64,000 bases of DNA, taken from contig JBFMBS010000002.1 in the NCBI GenBank assembly GCA_040755055.1, forward strand, positions 1 to 64,000, read 5' to 3'. Source of the stretch: DYJK01 sp040755055 (GTDB taxonomy: Bacteria > Bacteroidota > Ignavibacteria > Ignavibacteriales > Melioribacteraceae). Shown piece after piece: positions 15,057 through 24,137 of the stretch. Both the position numbers and the translations under genes were made by a program. The notes beneath the pieces are model-generated. The model had not been told where the DNA came from, made no database searches, and saw only the letters and a program-made list of their open reading frames with translations. Numbering within the stretch: the first letter of the stretch is position 1; each line of letters opens with the position of its first letter.

Positions 15057-15950
15057 TTAAATTGATTCAACATTAACAACATCTGCACTCAAATCTTTAT
15101 ATAAGCTAACTTCTGTAGCGCAGAACAGCATTCGTACAAGCAATCGAAAGATAATTAACATTTGCTGAAGAATAAAGGAGAGCACAAGAAAATAATATGG
15201 TGTGCGCGGTATGAATCTGCCTATCAAATTATACAAGATTACTCCCACAGCACCTATTATCGATACAATCAGAAAAACAGAGAATATCTTCATGAAATTA
15301 TTTTTTAGGAAAATAAAAGCATTATACGTTCCTATCAGTATTTTTGTTTTATCTCCTAAAGCTAAAGCGACTTTTGTATAATCGGAGATTATAGTAATCA
15401 CCCCGATAAAGAAGACAAGTAAAATGTAGCGTAAACCTTTTAATACAAAATCGGCTTTAACATTTTCCGAATCTTTGAATAAATAGGTAATCAATTCGCC
15501 GAGATAATCATTAATCTTGAAAGCAATAACAAAAAATATTAACGATACAAAAAGAACCTTAACAAATCTGAAAAAATATTTTACTCCCCCGTAAAAGAAA
15601 TCCACAATATGATTTTTTTTAGGACCATTAAAAATTGAGATTAACCCTCCTAAGAAAAATGTTTGGAGCAGAGTGTAAATTGCTACCACGCTGTAAATGC
15701 TCAGCGGCAGATGTTCAAACTGTAATTCATAAATTCTCTTAAACTGTATATACCAGATGTAATCAAAATTTTGTGATAAGCTGTCGCTAATTAGCGAATT
15801 ACTCAAATTATCAAGCAATACTTGTAAAAAAGGGGTTGTTAGGATAAGTGCCGAGGCAGCATTAAACGCCCATAGTAAAAAAACCAATTTCGAATTGTAA
15901 AAAACCGAACGTGTACCTTGAATCAATATTTGTTTAATGTATTCTATCAT
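15057..15950 (-). CDS. Polytopic membrane protein, unknown function
   Basis: A protein of about 297 aa with roughly six hydrophobic helices (FLLWAFNAASALILTTPF; IYSVVAIYTLLQTFFLGGL; VLFVSLIFFVIAFKIN; ILLVFFIGVITIISDY; FLIVSIIGAVGVILY; then FLVLSFILQQMLIIFRLLV). The start at 15948-15950 (MIEYIKQILIQG) overlaps the stop of the M1 peptidase gene as ATGA. The open frame runs 25 codons further inside that gene, but coupling favours the shorter form. I do not recognise a family, and no catalytic motif stands out. Tight coupling to a membrane-anchored peptidase suggests they act together, which is inference. Confidence 0.75.
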   Translation of the reverse strand: MIEYIKQILIQGTRSVFYNSKLVFLLWAFNAASALILTTPFLQVLLDNLSNSLISDSLSQNFDYIWYIQFKRIYELQFEHLPLSIYSVVAIYTLLQTFFLGGLISIFNGPKKNHIVDFFYGGVKYFFRFVKVLFVSLIFFVIAFKINDYLGELITYLFKDSENVKADFVLKGLRYILLVFFIGVITIISDYTKVALALGDKTKILIGTYNAFIFLKNNFMKIFSVFLIVSIIGAVGVILYNLIGRFIPRTPYYFLVLSFILQQMLIIFRLLVRMLFCATEVSLYKDLSADVVNVESI

Positions 15951-17929
15951 CCAATGCTTCCTAAAATCATTAATGCATTCTGCACCCAGAAAAATACCCT
16001 GATAGCAAGCGACCAGGAAGCCCACGTTCTTTTTTCGAGTGTAAATGAATTATTTGCAAAATTTAGATCAAGTAAATTTTTTCTTTTAGGATCTACTTCG
16101 GCAGCAATCACTTTATGTTTGGTGTGGAAAGTGAAAATCTTCCAGCGGTCGGTACCATCCCATTTTTGTTTTAATGTTTCTTTATCTGTATAGAGCACAA
16201 CATCATTTTTAAATACCCCATCCCGAAGCCGTTCAACAAGCACCTGGTAAGTATCATCTGCCGTTTTTGTTAAAGAAGTAACTTTGTAATCAAATGTCTT
16301 AGAAGATTTGTAAAAATCATCAAAGAACCAAGTCATATCCCCTTCAGTATTTTTGTTTACTGCTTCAATAAAATCATCGGCAGTAGGATGTTTGAATTTC
16401 TTTTCATTGTAGTAATGTTTTATTATGCCCATCATCTTGTTAAAACCAACATATCTTTCCAACGTATGTAAGATCAATTCCGGTTTTGCATACGAATTGA
16501 CTACGTAAGACAACCGGTTTGGAAGTTTGAATGAAGTATCGGCAATAGTGCCAACATTTAAGTTTCTGTAATAAGTGTTCAAGCTTCTTACACCTTCGGG
16601 TAAATGTATATCAGCAAGTGTATATATAAGCGGTATTTCATTGTAAGAAAGGAAATTCAATCCATAGATCGGTATGTAGTAAGCGAATGTAAAGTAAACA
16701 AAAATATCAGGATAATATTTGTACATTATTTTTGTTGCAATATAAGATGTAAAACCTTCATCGAGCCACGCCTCGTAAACTTCGTTATTGGCGAGTATGC
16801 CGTAAAAAAATTGGTGGGTGAATTCATGTGCTACAAGGTATTCGGGCCAGCCGGTTGGCTGAGGTGATAAAAGATCGGCGCTAACGGTGAATAATGTCGG
16901 ATATTCCATTCCGCCGGCACCGCTCGTTCGCGGTACATCCACCAAGGAAATATTTTGATAAGGATATGCTCCAATGTTCTCTTCAAAAAATGCAAGACAG
17001 TTTTTAACACATTCAAAGTAACGGTAAAAATATTTTTCGCGTTCCGGCTGCACATATGCATTAATCTGAATTTGTGAACCATCCTTACGAGTATAAGTTG
17101 CTGTGCGGTACAATATTTCATCGGATGCAAGCCAAACAAAATCGTGCACCCCATTTTGTGTCACCGAATAAGTAACCGAGTTGCCTTTTCGGATTAGCGA
17201 ATTGATAACACCCGTAGAGGCAATTGTATAATTTTCAGGTGCGGTTATTTTAACAGAATAATTTCCAAAATCAGAATAAAAATTTAAGTAAGGATGGTAT
17301 TGGCTGCAGATCCATTTGCCATTTTCAAAAACTCCAACTTTTGGAAACCATTGAGATACAAAAAAGAAATTTCTGCCGGTTGCGTATCCCAAACGTTTGA
17401 CCGATCTGGGAATTTTCATTGAATAGTCAAAATATATTTCAACAGAGTCACCCGGTTCTATTTCGGAATCCAAAATAACTTTAGCAACAGTACTGTCGTA
17501 AGGATTTGGTATCTCCGGCTGGAAATAGATTAATTCTTTCTTATTACCATTGACTGATAAATTATTGATCTTAATTTCAGTCTTAGCGTCAGGTACACTT
17601 ATATCATAACCTTTCGCAAATTCTGTACGCGTGCTTTTATATCCATTAGGATAGAGATGAAACTGGATTTCGTTTGTTGAGATGTCTGATTTATTATACC
17701 AAACAATTTTTTCTTTTGCGGTAATTACTTTTTTATCGACATCCAGACTTACTTCAATATCATACTTATTGTGCAGCTCAAGATTTTTATACTCCGTTTT
17801 GAGCAAGCCAGCGGAATAATCTTTTGAATCCAGGATAACTTCACCGGTGGTATATGTACCCACTTGTTCCGCAAAATAGAGCAGCAAAGAAAGAATTATT
17901 AGTAGTAGGACAACAAATAACTTTTTCAT
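15947..17929 (-). CDS. Membrane-anchored M1-family metallopeptidase
   Basis: Zinc aminopeptidase-type protein of 660 aa. The N-terminal helix KKLFVVLLLIILSLLLYF (2-19) is a signal anchor or signal peptide. The catalytic domain carries the exopeptidase-like GGMEYP (339-344), the zinc site HEFTH (368-372) and the third ligand in EAWLDEGF (Glu391). A C-terminal hydrophobic segment (WSLAIRVFFWVQNALMIL, near the last 20 residues) adds a second membrane anchor, so the enzyme probably faces the periplasm. The ATGA overlap with the downstream membrane-protein gene indicates coupling. Substrate unknown. Whether it trims peptides or has another cleavage role cannot be told. Confidence 0.9.
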   Translation of the reverse strand: MKKLFVVLLLIILSLLLYFAEQVGTYTTGEVILDSKDYSAGLLKTEYKNLELHNKYDIEVSLDVDKKVITAKEKIVWYNKSDISTNEIQFHLYPNGYKSTRTEFAKGYDISVPDAKTEIKINNLSVNGNKKELIYFQPEIPNPYDSTVAKVILDSEIEPGDSVEIYFDYSMKIPRSVKRLGYATGRNFFFVSQWFPKVGVFENGKWICSQYHPYLNFYSDFGNYSVKITAPENYTIASTGVINSLIRKGNSVTYSVTQNGVHDFVWLASDEILYRTATYTRKDGSQIQINAYVQPEREKYFYRYFECVKNCLAFFEENIGAYPYQNISLVDVPRTSGAGGMEYPTLFTVSADLLSPQPTGWPEYLVAHEFTHQFFYGILANNEVYEAWLDEGFTSYIATKIMYKYYPDIFVYFTFAYYIPIYGLNFLSYNEIPLIYTLADIHLPEGVRSLNTYYRNLNVGTIADTSFKLPNRLSYVVNSYAKPELILHTLERYVGFNKMMGIIKHYYNEKKFKHPTADDFIEAVNKNTEGDMTWFFDDFYKSSKTFDYKVTSLTKTADDTYQVLVERLRDGVFKNDVVLYTDKETLKQKWDGTDRWKIFTFHTKHKVIAAEVDPKRKNLLDLNFANNSFTLEKRTWASWSLAIRVFFWVQNALMILGSIG

Positions 17930-18072
17930 GGTTACAAGTTAACCCCAATTTACAAACGATTCAACAAATATGATTATTAATGGATACTGTATAGTGAATT
18001 ATCCCAAAATTTTACTGTTGAAAATGATTGCATAACTTTTAACTTACAACACGAAATTATACGGGCCCCCTT

Positions 18073-20898
18073 ATGAAAAAGTATTTTTACTTACCCATCA
18101 TACTATCTTTTTTTGTAAGCACAACATTTGGACAGAGTAATTCGTTTGTGACAAAAATTCCCGGTTCATATTACTATCATTCCGTTATCAGTGATTTGTT
18201 CGGAACTTATTTGATTGCGTATTCTGACACTTCTAATCTTCCACATTTAGCAAGATTGGATAACTCAGGGAATGTTTTATGGGATAAGATAATATACGAT
18301 GATTTGGCTATAGAATATGGATTTAGGATGCAGATGATAAAATCTAATGATAATAGCTATTATTCTGTTTTAGCAAGTAACGATACAAACGTGGAAGATT
18401 CCCTCATAATACAGAAATTCAGTTTTTATGGTGAAATAACAAAATCAATAAAAATAAATCTCCCATTAAATAAATTTACTATTTCTTCATTTCCAAGCGG
18501 TGATTTGTTGTTAACAATGAGTGATAATAAAAAAATTAATCTAGTTAGATTAGACAATGATTTAAACATTTTAAAAATTAAGTCGGTCGATTACAATTAT
18601 TATTATTCAGTTAAAGCAATTTTGATAGATAATAAAATAATCTTAAACACCGGATATAAATTGGGAATAATAGATTCAGATTTACAATACACTCCGTTAT
18701 TTCAAACTCAGGACCGGATATTTGATATTATCAAAACATCAGATGATAAAATTATTTATATAGATAAATGGAACATTTATAAAATTGATTTGAATGGGGA
18801 AAATATTTGGATAAAAAACCATAACCAAAATTTCAACTATGCGCAGATTGTACATACAATTGATAATAATTATAAATGCCTATCAGAACTTTACACTTTA
18901 TTCTCTGAATTTGGTGATATAATAACTACTTATCCGATAGGATTTATGTTTGAATCAATTGCACCAACACTTGATAACGGTATAATAGGAGTAGGGAATG
19001 ATATCAAAAAATTAGATAGTAATGGTGATTTTTATTTATTAGGTGAACTGAATCTCCCTCTATCAAGTACAACGATTCATTATTCATTAAAAGTACATGA
19101 TTTATATACAATTAGATGGTTAAGTGGGCTACCCGGAAATGTAAAAATTGAATTTTCAACAAATGATGGCTATAGTTGGGAATTATTGGATGATAATATA
19201 AGTGCTAAAGGAGGAAGATACTTATGGCTAGTTCCTGATAAAGTTTCGGACAAATGTAAGATCCGAATCAGTTCTATTGACTTTCCTCAATATACAATTC
19301 AAAGCAGCAATACATTCTCAATTGTACCTCAGTTTCTAAATTATATAGCTATCAATAATCATAAAATGTATTATGATGTAGGCAAAAGAAATCCAACAGA
19401 TCCTTATCATGAAATTTTATATTGGCCGGGAGGTGAAAAAGCAATTATTACCGCTACTTTTGATGACGGCTTATATTGGTCAGGAAAAATTAACAATGAT
19501 GTTCAAGTCGGTGGTCAGCATTTTGCAACGAACCTTCAAGCCGGGAATATTATTTCGCCCGATTCTGCCGCAGATCCAAATGCTCCGAGATTCCAGTCGT
19601 GGCGATTCAAAAAAAATTGGGAAGAGTTGCCCGATGGTACGATCAAATCACGTTATCAACATGATTATGAGAATTGGCCAATTGATCTTGGTGCACCGTG
19701 GATCGATAGCAATTACGATGGTATATATAATGTTGAAGATGGTGATAAACCCGATACCGATGCTGATGAACTGCATTGGATGGTAATGAATGATATGAAT
19801 TATGATGATTCTAATAATTACTTTGAATCACAGCCGTTTGGCTTAGAGGTTCAACTTTCAATCTACGGTTATCAACAAAATAATTTTCTTGATGATGTTC
19901 TTTTCAAAAGATATCTACTGATAAACAAAAGCAACGATAATATAGAAGATATGTATTTGTGCTACTTTGCCGATAATGATTTCGGTTATAGTCACGATGA
20001 CTTCGTTGGATGTGATACAACACTCAATTTAGGTTTTACCTGGAATGCTTATGAATTTGAAGACGTATATGGCTTCCCTCCACCGGCAATGGGACACATG
20101 ATTGTGCAAGGTCCGATAACAGAAGGAGGGCAAAACGAATCTGCTATTTTTGGTGGAAAGAGAAGAAACGGATATAAAAATATAGGTATGACTGCATTTG
20201 GTGCTAATTATAAAAATGATCCGGTACTACCTCGCGACCCCGGGGACAAGATGGATTATATAAATTTGATGAAAGGATTGAACAATGATGGTTCCCCAAT
20301 TATAGATCCAACAACCGGTGAAGCTTCAACAAAACATGTTTATGGCGATCCCGAAACCGGCACCGGCTGGATAGATGGGACTACAATGTTCGGCACAATT
20401 CGCCCGGCAGATCGCAGATATTACATAACTACCGGGCCATTTAACCTTGCGTCTCAGGATACACAAGAAATTGTGATTGCAGTTTTAGCTACTAAAGGTA
20501 CGAGTAATAAGAACAGTGTAACAGAACTAAAAAATCTTGCAAACAATATTAGAGAATTTTACTACTCAAAATTTCCCACAAATGTAGATGATAATAATCT
20601 GTTATTGCCAAACCAATTTCAGCTTTATCAGAATTATCCAAATCCGTTTAATCCGTCAACTACAATCGAGTATTCTATTCCAGACGTAGAGACGCTCCAT
20701 GGAGCGTCTTTACAAAATGTTACGTTAAAAATTTACGACATCCTTGGCAGAGAAGTAACTACACTTGTTAACCAGAAACAATCACCCGGCAATTATAAAA
20801 TTATTTTTGATGGGAAGAATTTGTCTAGCGGAGTTTATTTTTATCAATTAATTACAAATAACTTTTCGCAAACACGTAAGATGTTATTAATAAAATAA
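18073..20898 (+). CDS. Secreted T9SS type A cargo protein
   Basis: A 941-aa exported protein. The first 20 residues (KKYFYLPIILSFFVSTTFG) form a signal peptide for Sec export. The last 85 or so form a type A type-IX sorting domain: YQNYPNPFNPSTTIEYSIP, then LKIYDILGREVTTLVN and the closing SGVYFYQLITN...RKMLLIK. The middle has beta-propeller-like segments (DNSGNVLWDKIIY, DLNGENIWIKNHNQN) and an acidic calcium-site-like DSNYDGIYNVEDGDKPDTDAD near residue 560. No enzymatic motif was seen. The sorting domain contains ETLHGASLQ encoded by a 28-base palindrome (20686-20713). Upstream there is no same-strand partner, and a strong terminator follows, so it is monocistronic. Confidence 0.88.
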   Translation: MKKYFYLPIILSFFVSTTFGQSNSFVTKIPGSYYYHSVISDLFGTYLIAYSDTSNLPHLARLDNSGNVLWDKIIYDDLAIEYGFRMQMIKSNDNSYYSVLASNDTNVEDSLIIQKFSFYGEITKSIKINLPLNKFTISSFPSGDLLLTMSDNKKINLVRLDNDLNILKIKSVDYNYYYSVKAILIDNKIILNTGYKLGIIDSDLQYTPLFQTQDRIFDIIKTSDDKIIYIDKWNIYKIDLNGENIWIKNHNQNFNYAQIVHTIDNNYKCLSELYTLFSEFGDIITTYPIGFMFESIAPTLDNGIIGVGNDIKKLDSNGDFYLLGELNLPLSSTTIHYSLKVHDLYTIRWLSGLPGNVKIEFSTNDGYSWELLDDNISAKGGRYLWLVPDKVSDKCKIRISSIDFPQYTIQSSNTFSIVPQFLNYIAINNHKMYYDVGKRNPTDPYHEILYWPGGEKAIITATFDDGLYWSGKINNDVQVGGQHFATNLQAGNIISPDSAADPNAPRFQSWRFKKNWEELPDGTIKSRYQHDYENWPIDLGAPWIDSNYDGIYNVEDGDKPDTDADELHWMVMNDMNYDDSNNYFESQPFGLEVQLSIYGYQQNNFLDDVLFKRYLLINKSNDNIEDMYLCYFADNDFGYSHDDFVGCDTTLNLGFTWNAYEFEDVYGFPPPAMGHMIVQGPITEGGQNESAIFGGKRRNGYKNIGMTAFGANYKNDPVLPRDPGDKMDYINLMKGLNNDGSPIIDPTTGEASTKHVYGDPETGTGWIDGTTMFGTIRPADRRYYITTGPFNLASQDTQEIVIAVLATKGTSNKNSVTELKNLANNIREFYYSKFPTNVDDNNLLLPNQFQLYQNYPNPFNPSTTIEYSIPDVETLHGASLQNVTLKIYDILGREVTTLVNQKQSPGNYKIIFDGKNLSSGVYFYQLITNNFSQTRKMLLIK
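20686..20713. repeat. 28-base palindrome inside T9SS sorting domain
   Basis: GTAGAGACGCTCCATGGAGC continues to GTCTTTAC at 20713, a near-perfect palindrome centred on CATG at 20699-20702. Its ends (GTAG...CTTTAC) and CATG centre match the palindrome at 44566-44593. It is translated in frame as part of VETLHGASLQ. Confidence 0.75.
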
Positions 20899-20923
20899 AA
20901 AACCCGCCAATGGGCGGGTTTTT
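20897..20923 (+). terminator. Rho-independent terminator of the T9SS cargo gene
   Basis: AAAACCCGCC, the loop AAT and GGGCGGGTTTTT directly follow the stop codon. The arms are GC-rich and end in a T run on the plus strand. The A run on the other side would also work for the convergent hsp20 gene. Confidence 0.85.
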
Positions 20924-20944
20924 GCGTACCAATTAAAATCAATC

Positions 20945-21337
20945 TTACTTTATTTCAATTGTCTTTGGTTTTACTCTTTCATGCTTCGGTAATTGTACAT
21001 TAAGAACACCATTCTCAAGCTTCGCATCGATTTTAGATTCGTCAATACTGTCTGCAATCTTAAATCTGCGATAGTAATTACCGGTTTCAGTTTCTTTGAG
21101 AACATATTTCTTGTTCAATACCAATTCATAATCGATACGACCCATCAGAACAAGATTTCCATCCTCAAGTTTAATTTTAACATTATCTTTTGAAACGCCG
21201 GGCATATAAGCTGTTAAAAAGTAATCATCTGCGGTTTCGGAAATATCTATCAATGGTGCAACCCAGGATTCTTTTTCAAGAGCTTCGTCCCAGCTTCTTG
21301 AAGTTTTGACTTCTACCGCTTCTTTATTTTGTGTCAT
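20945..21337 (-). CDS. Hsp20/alpha-crystallin small heat-shock protein
   Basis: ATP-independent holdase that binds unfolding proteins. The 130-aa protein has the alpha-crystallin core: DISETADDYFLTAYMPGVSK, then VLMGRIDYE and the closing strand ENGVLNVQLPKHE, with a short C-terminal tail PKTIEIK. It lies directly downstream of dnaK on the same strand (30 bases), and a second hsp20 lies upstream of dnaK, so three chaperones are clustered. GGAGTATAAA precedes the ATG. No CIRCE element was seen near the cluster, so another heat-shock control is likely. Confidence 0.92.
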   Translation of the reverse strand: MTQNKEAVEVKTSRSWDEALEKESWVAPLIDISETADDYFLTAYMPGVSKDNVKIKLEDGNLVLMGRIDYELVLNKKYVLKETETGNYYRRFKIADSIDESKIDAKLENGVLNVQLPKHERVKPKTIEIK

Positions 21338-21367
21338 TTTATACTCCTTTTGTTAATTGATTCAAAA

Positions 21368-23314
21368 TTATTTTTTATCGTCATCAACAACTTCGTATGA
21401 AGCATCTTGAACTTCATCATCATCTTTCTTTTGAGACGATTGCTGTTTGGATTGCTGTTGTGACTGCTGACCGGCGTTAAAATCTTGAGCAGTTGGTCCA
21501 CCGCCGGCTGGCCCTTGCTGTTGATATAAATTCTGTGCTAACTCATTCCAAACTTTGGTTAAACCATCGGTTGCCGATTTGATTGCATCGGTATCATTTG
21601 TTTTTAACGCATCTTCAACTTTAGTTATCTCTGATTCTAATCTGCTTTTTGCATCAGCCGGAATCTTATCACCCAATTCTTGTATCTGCTTCTTAGTCTG
21701 GAAGATCATATTGTCGGCCGCATTCCTAATTTCAACGGATTCCTTTTTCTTTTTATCTTCTGCTGCATGTTCCTTAGCTGAGTTTTTCATTTTTTCAATT
21801 TCATCTTTCGATAAACCGCTCGATGAAGTTATCCTTATGCTCTGCTCCTTGTTGGTAGCTTTGTCTTTTGCCGCTACATGAAGAATTCCGTTCGCATCAA
21901 TATCAAATGTTACTTCAATTTGCGGAATACCGCGCGGTGCCGGAGGAATTCCATCAAGATGGAATCTTCCTAATGTTCTATTATCAATTGCCATCGGGCG
22001 TTCACCTTGTAGAATATGTATTTCTACCGACGGTTGGTTATCCGATGCGGTTGAAAAAACTTCACTCTTACGCGTTGGTATCGTTGTGTTTGCCGGAATC
22101 AACACGGTCATAACACTGCCAAGTGTTTCAATTCCCAGTGAAAGAGGTGTAACATCTAGAAGCAAAACATCCTTAACATCACCGGCTAAAACACCACCCT
22201 GAATTGCAGCACCAACAGCAACTACTTCATCAGGATTGACACCTTTATGAGGTTCTTTCTCGAACAATTTCTTTACAAGTTCTTGAACTTTTGGAACACG
22301 TGTAGAGCCACCAACCAAAATTACTTCTTCAATTTGAGAAGGAGCTACACCGGCATCTTTCATTGCTTTTTCGCAAGGCGCTACCGTTCTTTGAATAAGA
22401 TCATCAACAAGCTGTTCAAATTTTGCTCGTGTAATATTTATGTTTAAGTGTTTCGGTCCTTCTTGTGTAGCCGTAATGAACGGAAGATTAACATCTGTCT
22501 GCATCGAAGATGATAATTCTATCTTAGCTTTCTCTGCAGCTTCTTTCAATCTTTGTAATGCCATCGGGTCCTTACGTAAATCGATACCCTCTTGCTTCTT
22601 GAATTCATCTGCAAGATAATCAATCAATCTTTGGTCGAAATCATCACCGCCAAGATGAGTGTCGCCGTTTGTAGATTTAACTTCAAACACACCTTCGCCG
22701 ATTTGTAGAATAGAAATATCAAAAGTACCGCCGCCAAGATCATAAACAGCAACTGTTTGATCTTTATGTTTTTTATCCAGGCCATAAGCCAATGCTGCGG
22801 CAGTAGGTTCATTTATAATTCTTTTAACATGAAGACCGGCAATTTCACCGGCATCTTTTGTTGCTTGTCTTTGTGCATCGTTAAAATATGCCGGTACGGT
22901 AATTACTGCTTCGGTAACTTCCTGGCCAAGATAATCCTCAGCAGTCTTTTTCATTTTCTGCAAAATCATCGAAGAAATTTCCGGGGGTGAATAAAGACGA
23001 TCCGTAATTTTAACACGAGCCGAATTGTTATCGCCAGAAACAACTTCGTAAGGAACTTCTTTCGTTTCAGTGCCTACTTCTTCAATTCTTCTGCCCATGA
23101 ACCGCTTGATTGAAAAGATAGTATTCTTAGGGTTTGTTACAGCTTGCCTCTTTGCCGGCTGACCGACTAATCGTTCGCCGTTTTTTGTAAACGCAACTAT
23201 AGATGGTGTTGTTCTTCCCCCTTCAGAATTTGGAATTACAACCGGTTCATTACCTTCCATAACAGCGACGCATGAATTAGTTGTTCCCAGATCGATTCCA
23301 ATAATTTTTCCCAT
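21368..23314 (-). CDS. dnaK: Chaperone DnaK (Hsp70)
   Basis: ATP-driven chaperone of 648 aa, the normal length. The nucleotide-binding domain shows GIDLGTTNSCVAVMEG (5-20), VPAYFNDAQRQATKDAG and AVYDLGGGTFDISIL, and the substrate-binding domain starts after DVTPLSLGIETLGS. The helical lid is followed by a Gln-rich tail (GQQSQQQSKQQSSQKKDDDE) and the usual acidic C-terminal end. GrpE and DnaJ genes are not adjacent. Two small heat-shock genes flank it on the same strand, an arrangement suiting common stress control. Confidence 0.98.
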   Translation of the reverse strand: MGKIIGIDLGTTNSCVAVMEGNEPVVIPNSEGGRTTPSIVAFTKNGERLVGQPAKRQAVTNPKNTIFSIKRFMGRRIEEVGTETKEVPYEVVSGDNNSARVKITDRLYSPPEISSMILQKMKKTAEDYLGQEVTEAVITVPAYFNDAQRQATKDAGEIAGLHVKRIINEPTAAALAYGLDKKHKDQTVAVYDLGGGTFDISILQIGEGVFEVKSTNGDTHLGGDDFDQRLIDYLADEFKKQEGIDLRKDPMALQRLKEAAEKAKIELSSSMQTDVNLPFITATQEGPKHLNINITRAKFEQLVDDLIQRTVAPCEKAMKDAGVAPSQIEEVILVGGSTRVPKVQELVKKLFEKEPHKGVNPDEVVAVGAAIQGGVLAGDVKDVLLLDVTPLSLGIETLGSVMTVLIPANTTIPTRKSEVFSTASDNQPSVEIHILQGERPMAIDNRTLGRFHLDGIPPAPRGIPQIEVTFDIDANGILHVAAKDKATNKEQSIRITSSSGLSKDEIEKMKNSAKEHAAEDKKKKESVEIRNAADNMIFQTKKQIQELGDKIPADAKSRLESEITKVEDALKTNDTDAIKSATDGLTKVWNELAQNLYQQQGPAGGGPTAQDFNAGQQSQQQSKQQSSQKKDDDEVQDASYEVVDDDKK

Positions 23315-23374
23315 TATTCTTTTTCCTTAATTAAGTTATAAATATTTAAGAGGTTATCTCAAAAGTAATTGTTC

Positions 23375-23393
23375 TCCGAAGGAGTCCTTCGGA
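23375..23393. repeat. Palindrome TCCGAAGGA-G-TCCTTCGGA
   Basis: A perfect nine-base-arm palindrome in the gap between the upstream hsp20 and dnaK. It is a compact interspersed palindrome of the CCGAAGG/CCTTCGG type. The related word CCTTCGG also occurs in the element at 11899-12003. Confidence 0.6.
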
Positions 23394-23434
23394 CAAATAG
23401 AAAATCTGTGAATATCCGTTTCAATCAGAGCTTG

Positions 23435-23454
23435 CCCGCCGTTTTATTGGCGGG
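23435..23454. terminator. Possible stem-loop CCCGCC/GGCGGG between hsp20 and dnaK
   Basis: CCCGCC, an eight-base loop and GGCGGG lie 28 bases past the hsp20 stop on the minus strand. There is no clear T run after it in the minus direction, so it may attenuate rather than terminate, or be another repeat. Confidence 0.35.
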
Positions 23455-23481
23455 TTATCTGCGTGCTATCTTTAAAAAAAT

Positions 23482-23922
23482 TTACTTTGAGGCGATCTCG
23501 ATTATTTTTTCATTTCTCGGCTTCGGCACTAACTTCTGCAAAACAATTTTTAAAGTTCCGTCTTCAAATTTTGCGTCAACTTTATCCGAATCTACCTGAA
23601 CCGGCAACGTAAAACTTCTTTTAAAATTTCCGTAAACTCGTTCAGCACGATAATAATTTTTCCCGGATTTTTCTTCTTCTTTTTTCTTTTCACCTTCTAT
23701 TGTTAAAATGTTATCTTGCAATGTGATTTTTAGATTGTCTTTTTTTACTCCGGGTATATCAGCAACAACGCTATAAGTTTTGTCATCTTCCGAGATATCA
23801 ATTCTCGGATTGAAATTTTCTGTGAAAGAGAAACCGAAGTTCGCGAATTCATCAAAATATCTTTGAATTCGATCGTGAACATTTTCAAGTTCTCTTAAGG
23901 GTTCAAATTTTATGAGTGTCAT
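23482..23922 (-). CDS. Hsp20/alpha-crystallin small heat-shock protein
   Basis: Second small heat-shock holdase of the window, 146 aa. The N-terminal arm is longer than in the first copy (LRELENVHDRIQRYFDEF), followed by the alpha-crystallin core: DISEDDKTYSVVADIPGVKK, then ILTIEGEKKKEEEKSGKN and the closing strand FEDGTLKIVLQKLVPK. AAGGAGGAAATC precedes the ATG, a strong ribosome site. It is upstream of dnaK by 167 bases containing a palindrome and a stem-loop, so co-transcription is uncertain. It diverges from birA across a 215-base region with an inverted repeat. Confidence 0.92.
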   Translation of the reverse strand: MTLIKFEPLRELENVHDRIQRYFDEFANFGFSFTENFNPRIDISEDDKTYSVVADIPGVKKDNLKITLQDNILTIEGEKKKEEEKSGKNYYRAERVYGNFKRSFTLPVQVDSDKVDAKFEDGTLKIVLQKLVPKPRNEKIIEIASK

Positions 23923-24047
23923 GATTTCCTCCTTAAATTTATTTGTTTAATATAGGTCAATCAATATGCCAAGAAGGAAAATCTCTGTAACTCATTTACA
24001 TAAAAGAAATTAATTATTTTAACCAGATTATGACGGGTTCGGAATTC

Positions 24048-24108
24048 TTGTCGCACTATATGAAAAATTTATTAACCATGCTGATTTGTTGTCAGATAGT
24101 GTGACCAA
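24048..24108. promoter_or_regulatory. Inverted repeat in hsp20/birA divergent region
   Basis: TTGTCGCACTAT (24048-24059) is mirrored by ATAGTGTGACCAA (24096-24108), with one mismatch and one extra base and about 36 bases between. The arms lie between two divergent genes and could be operator half-sites or a promoter-region hairpin. The function is inferred from position only. Confidence 0.3.
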
Positions 24109-24137
24109 TTTCACTCGTTCTTTTATAGGAGGATTCC

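Noticed and set aside
24048..24108. A BirA operator-type site
   Set aside because: The arms do not match the known TTGTAAACC/GGTTTACAA pattern, and this BirA lacks the DNA-binding domain.
20945..24137. CIRCE element (TTAGCACTC-N9-GAGTGCTAA) controlling the chaperones
   Set aside because: I found no match in the chaperone cluster or in its upstream region.
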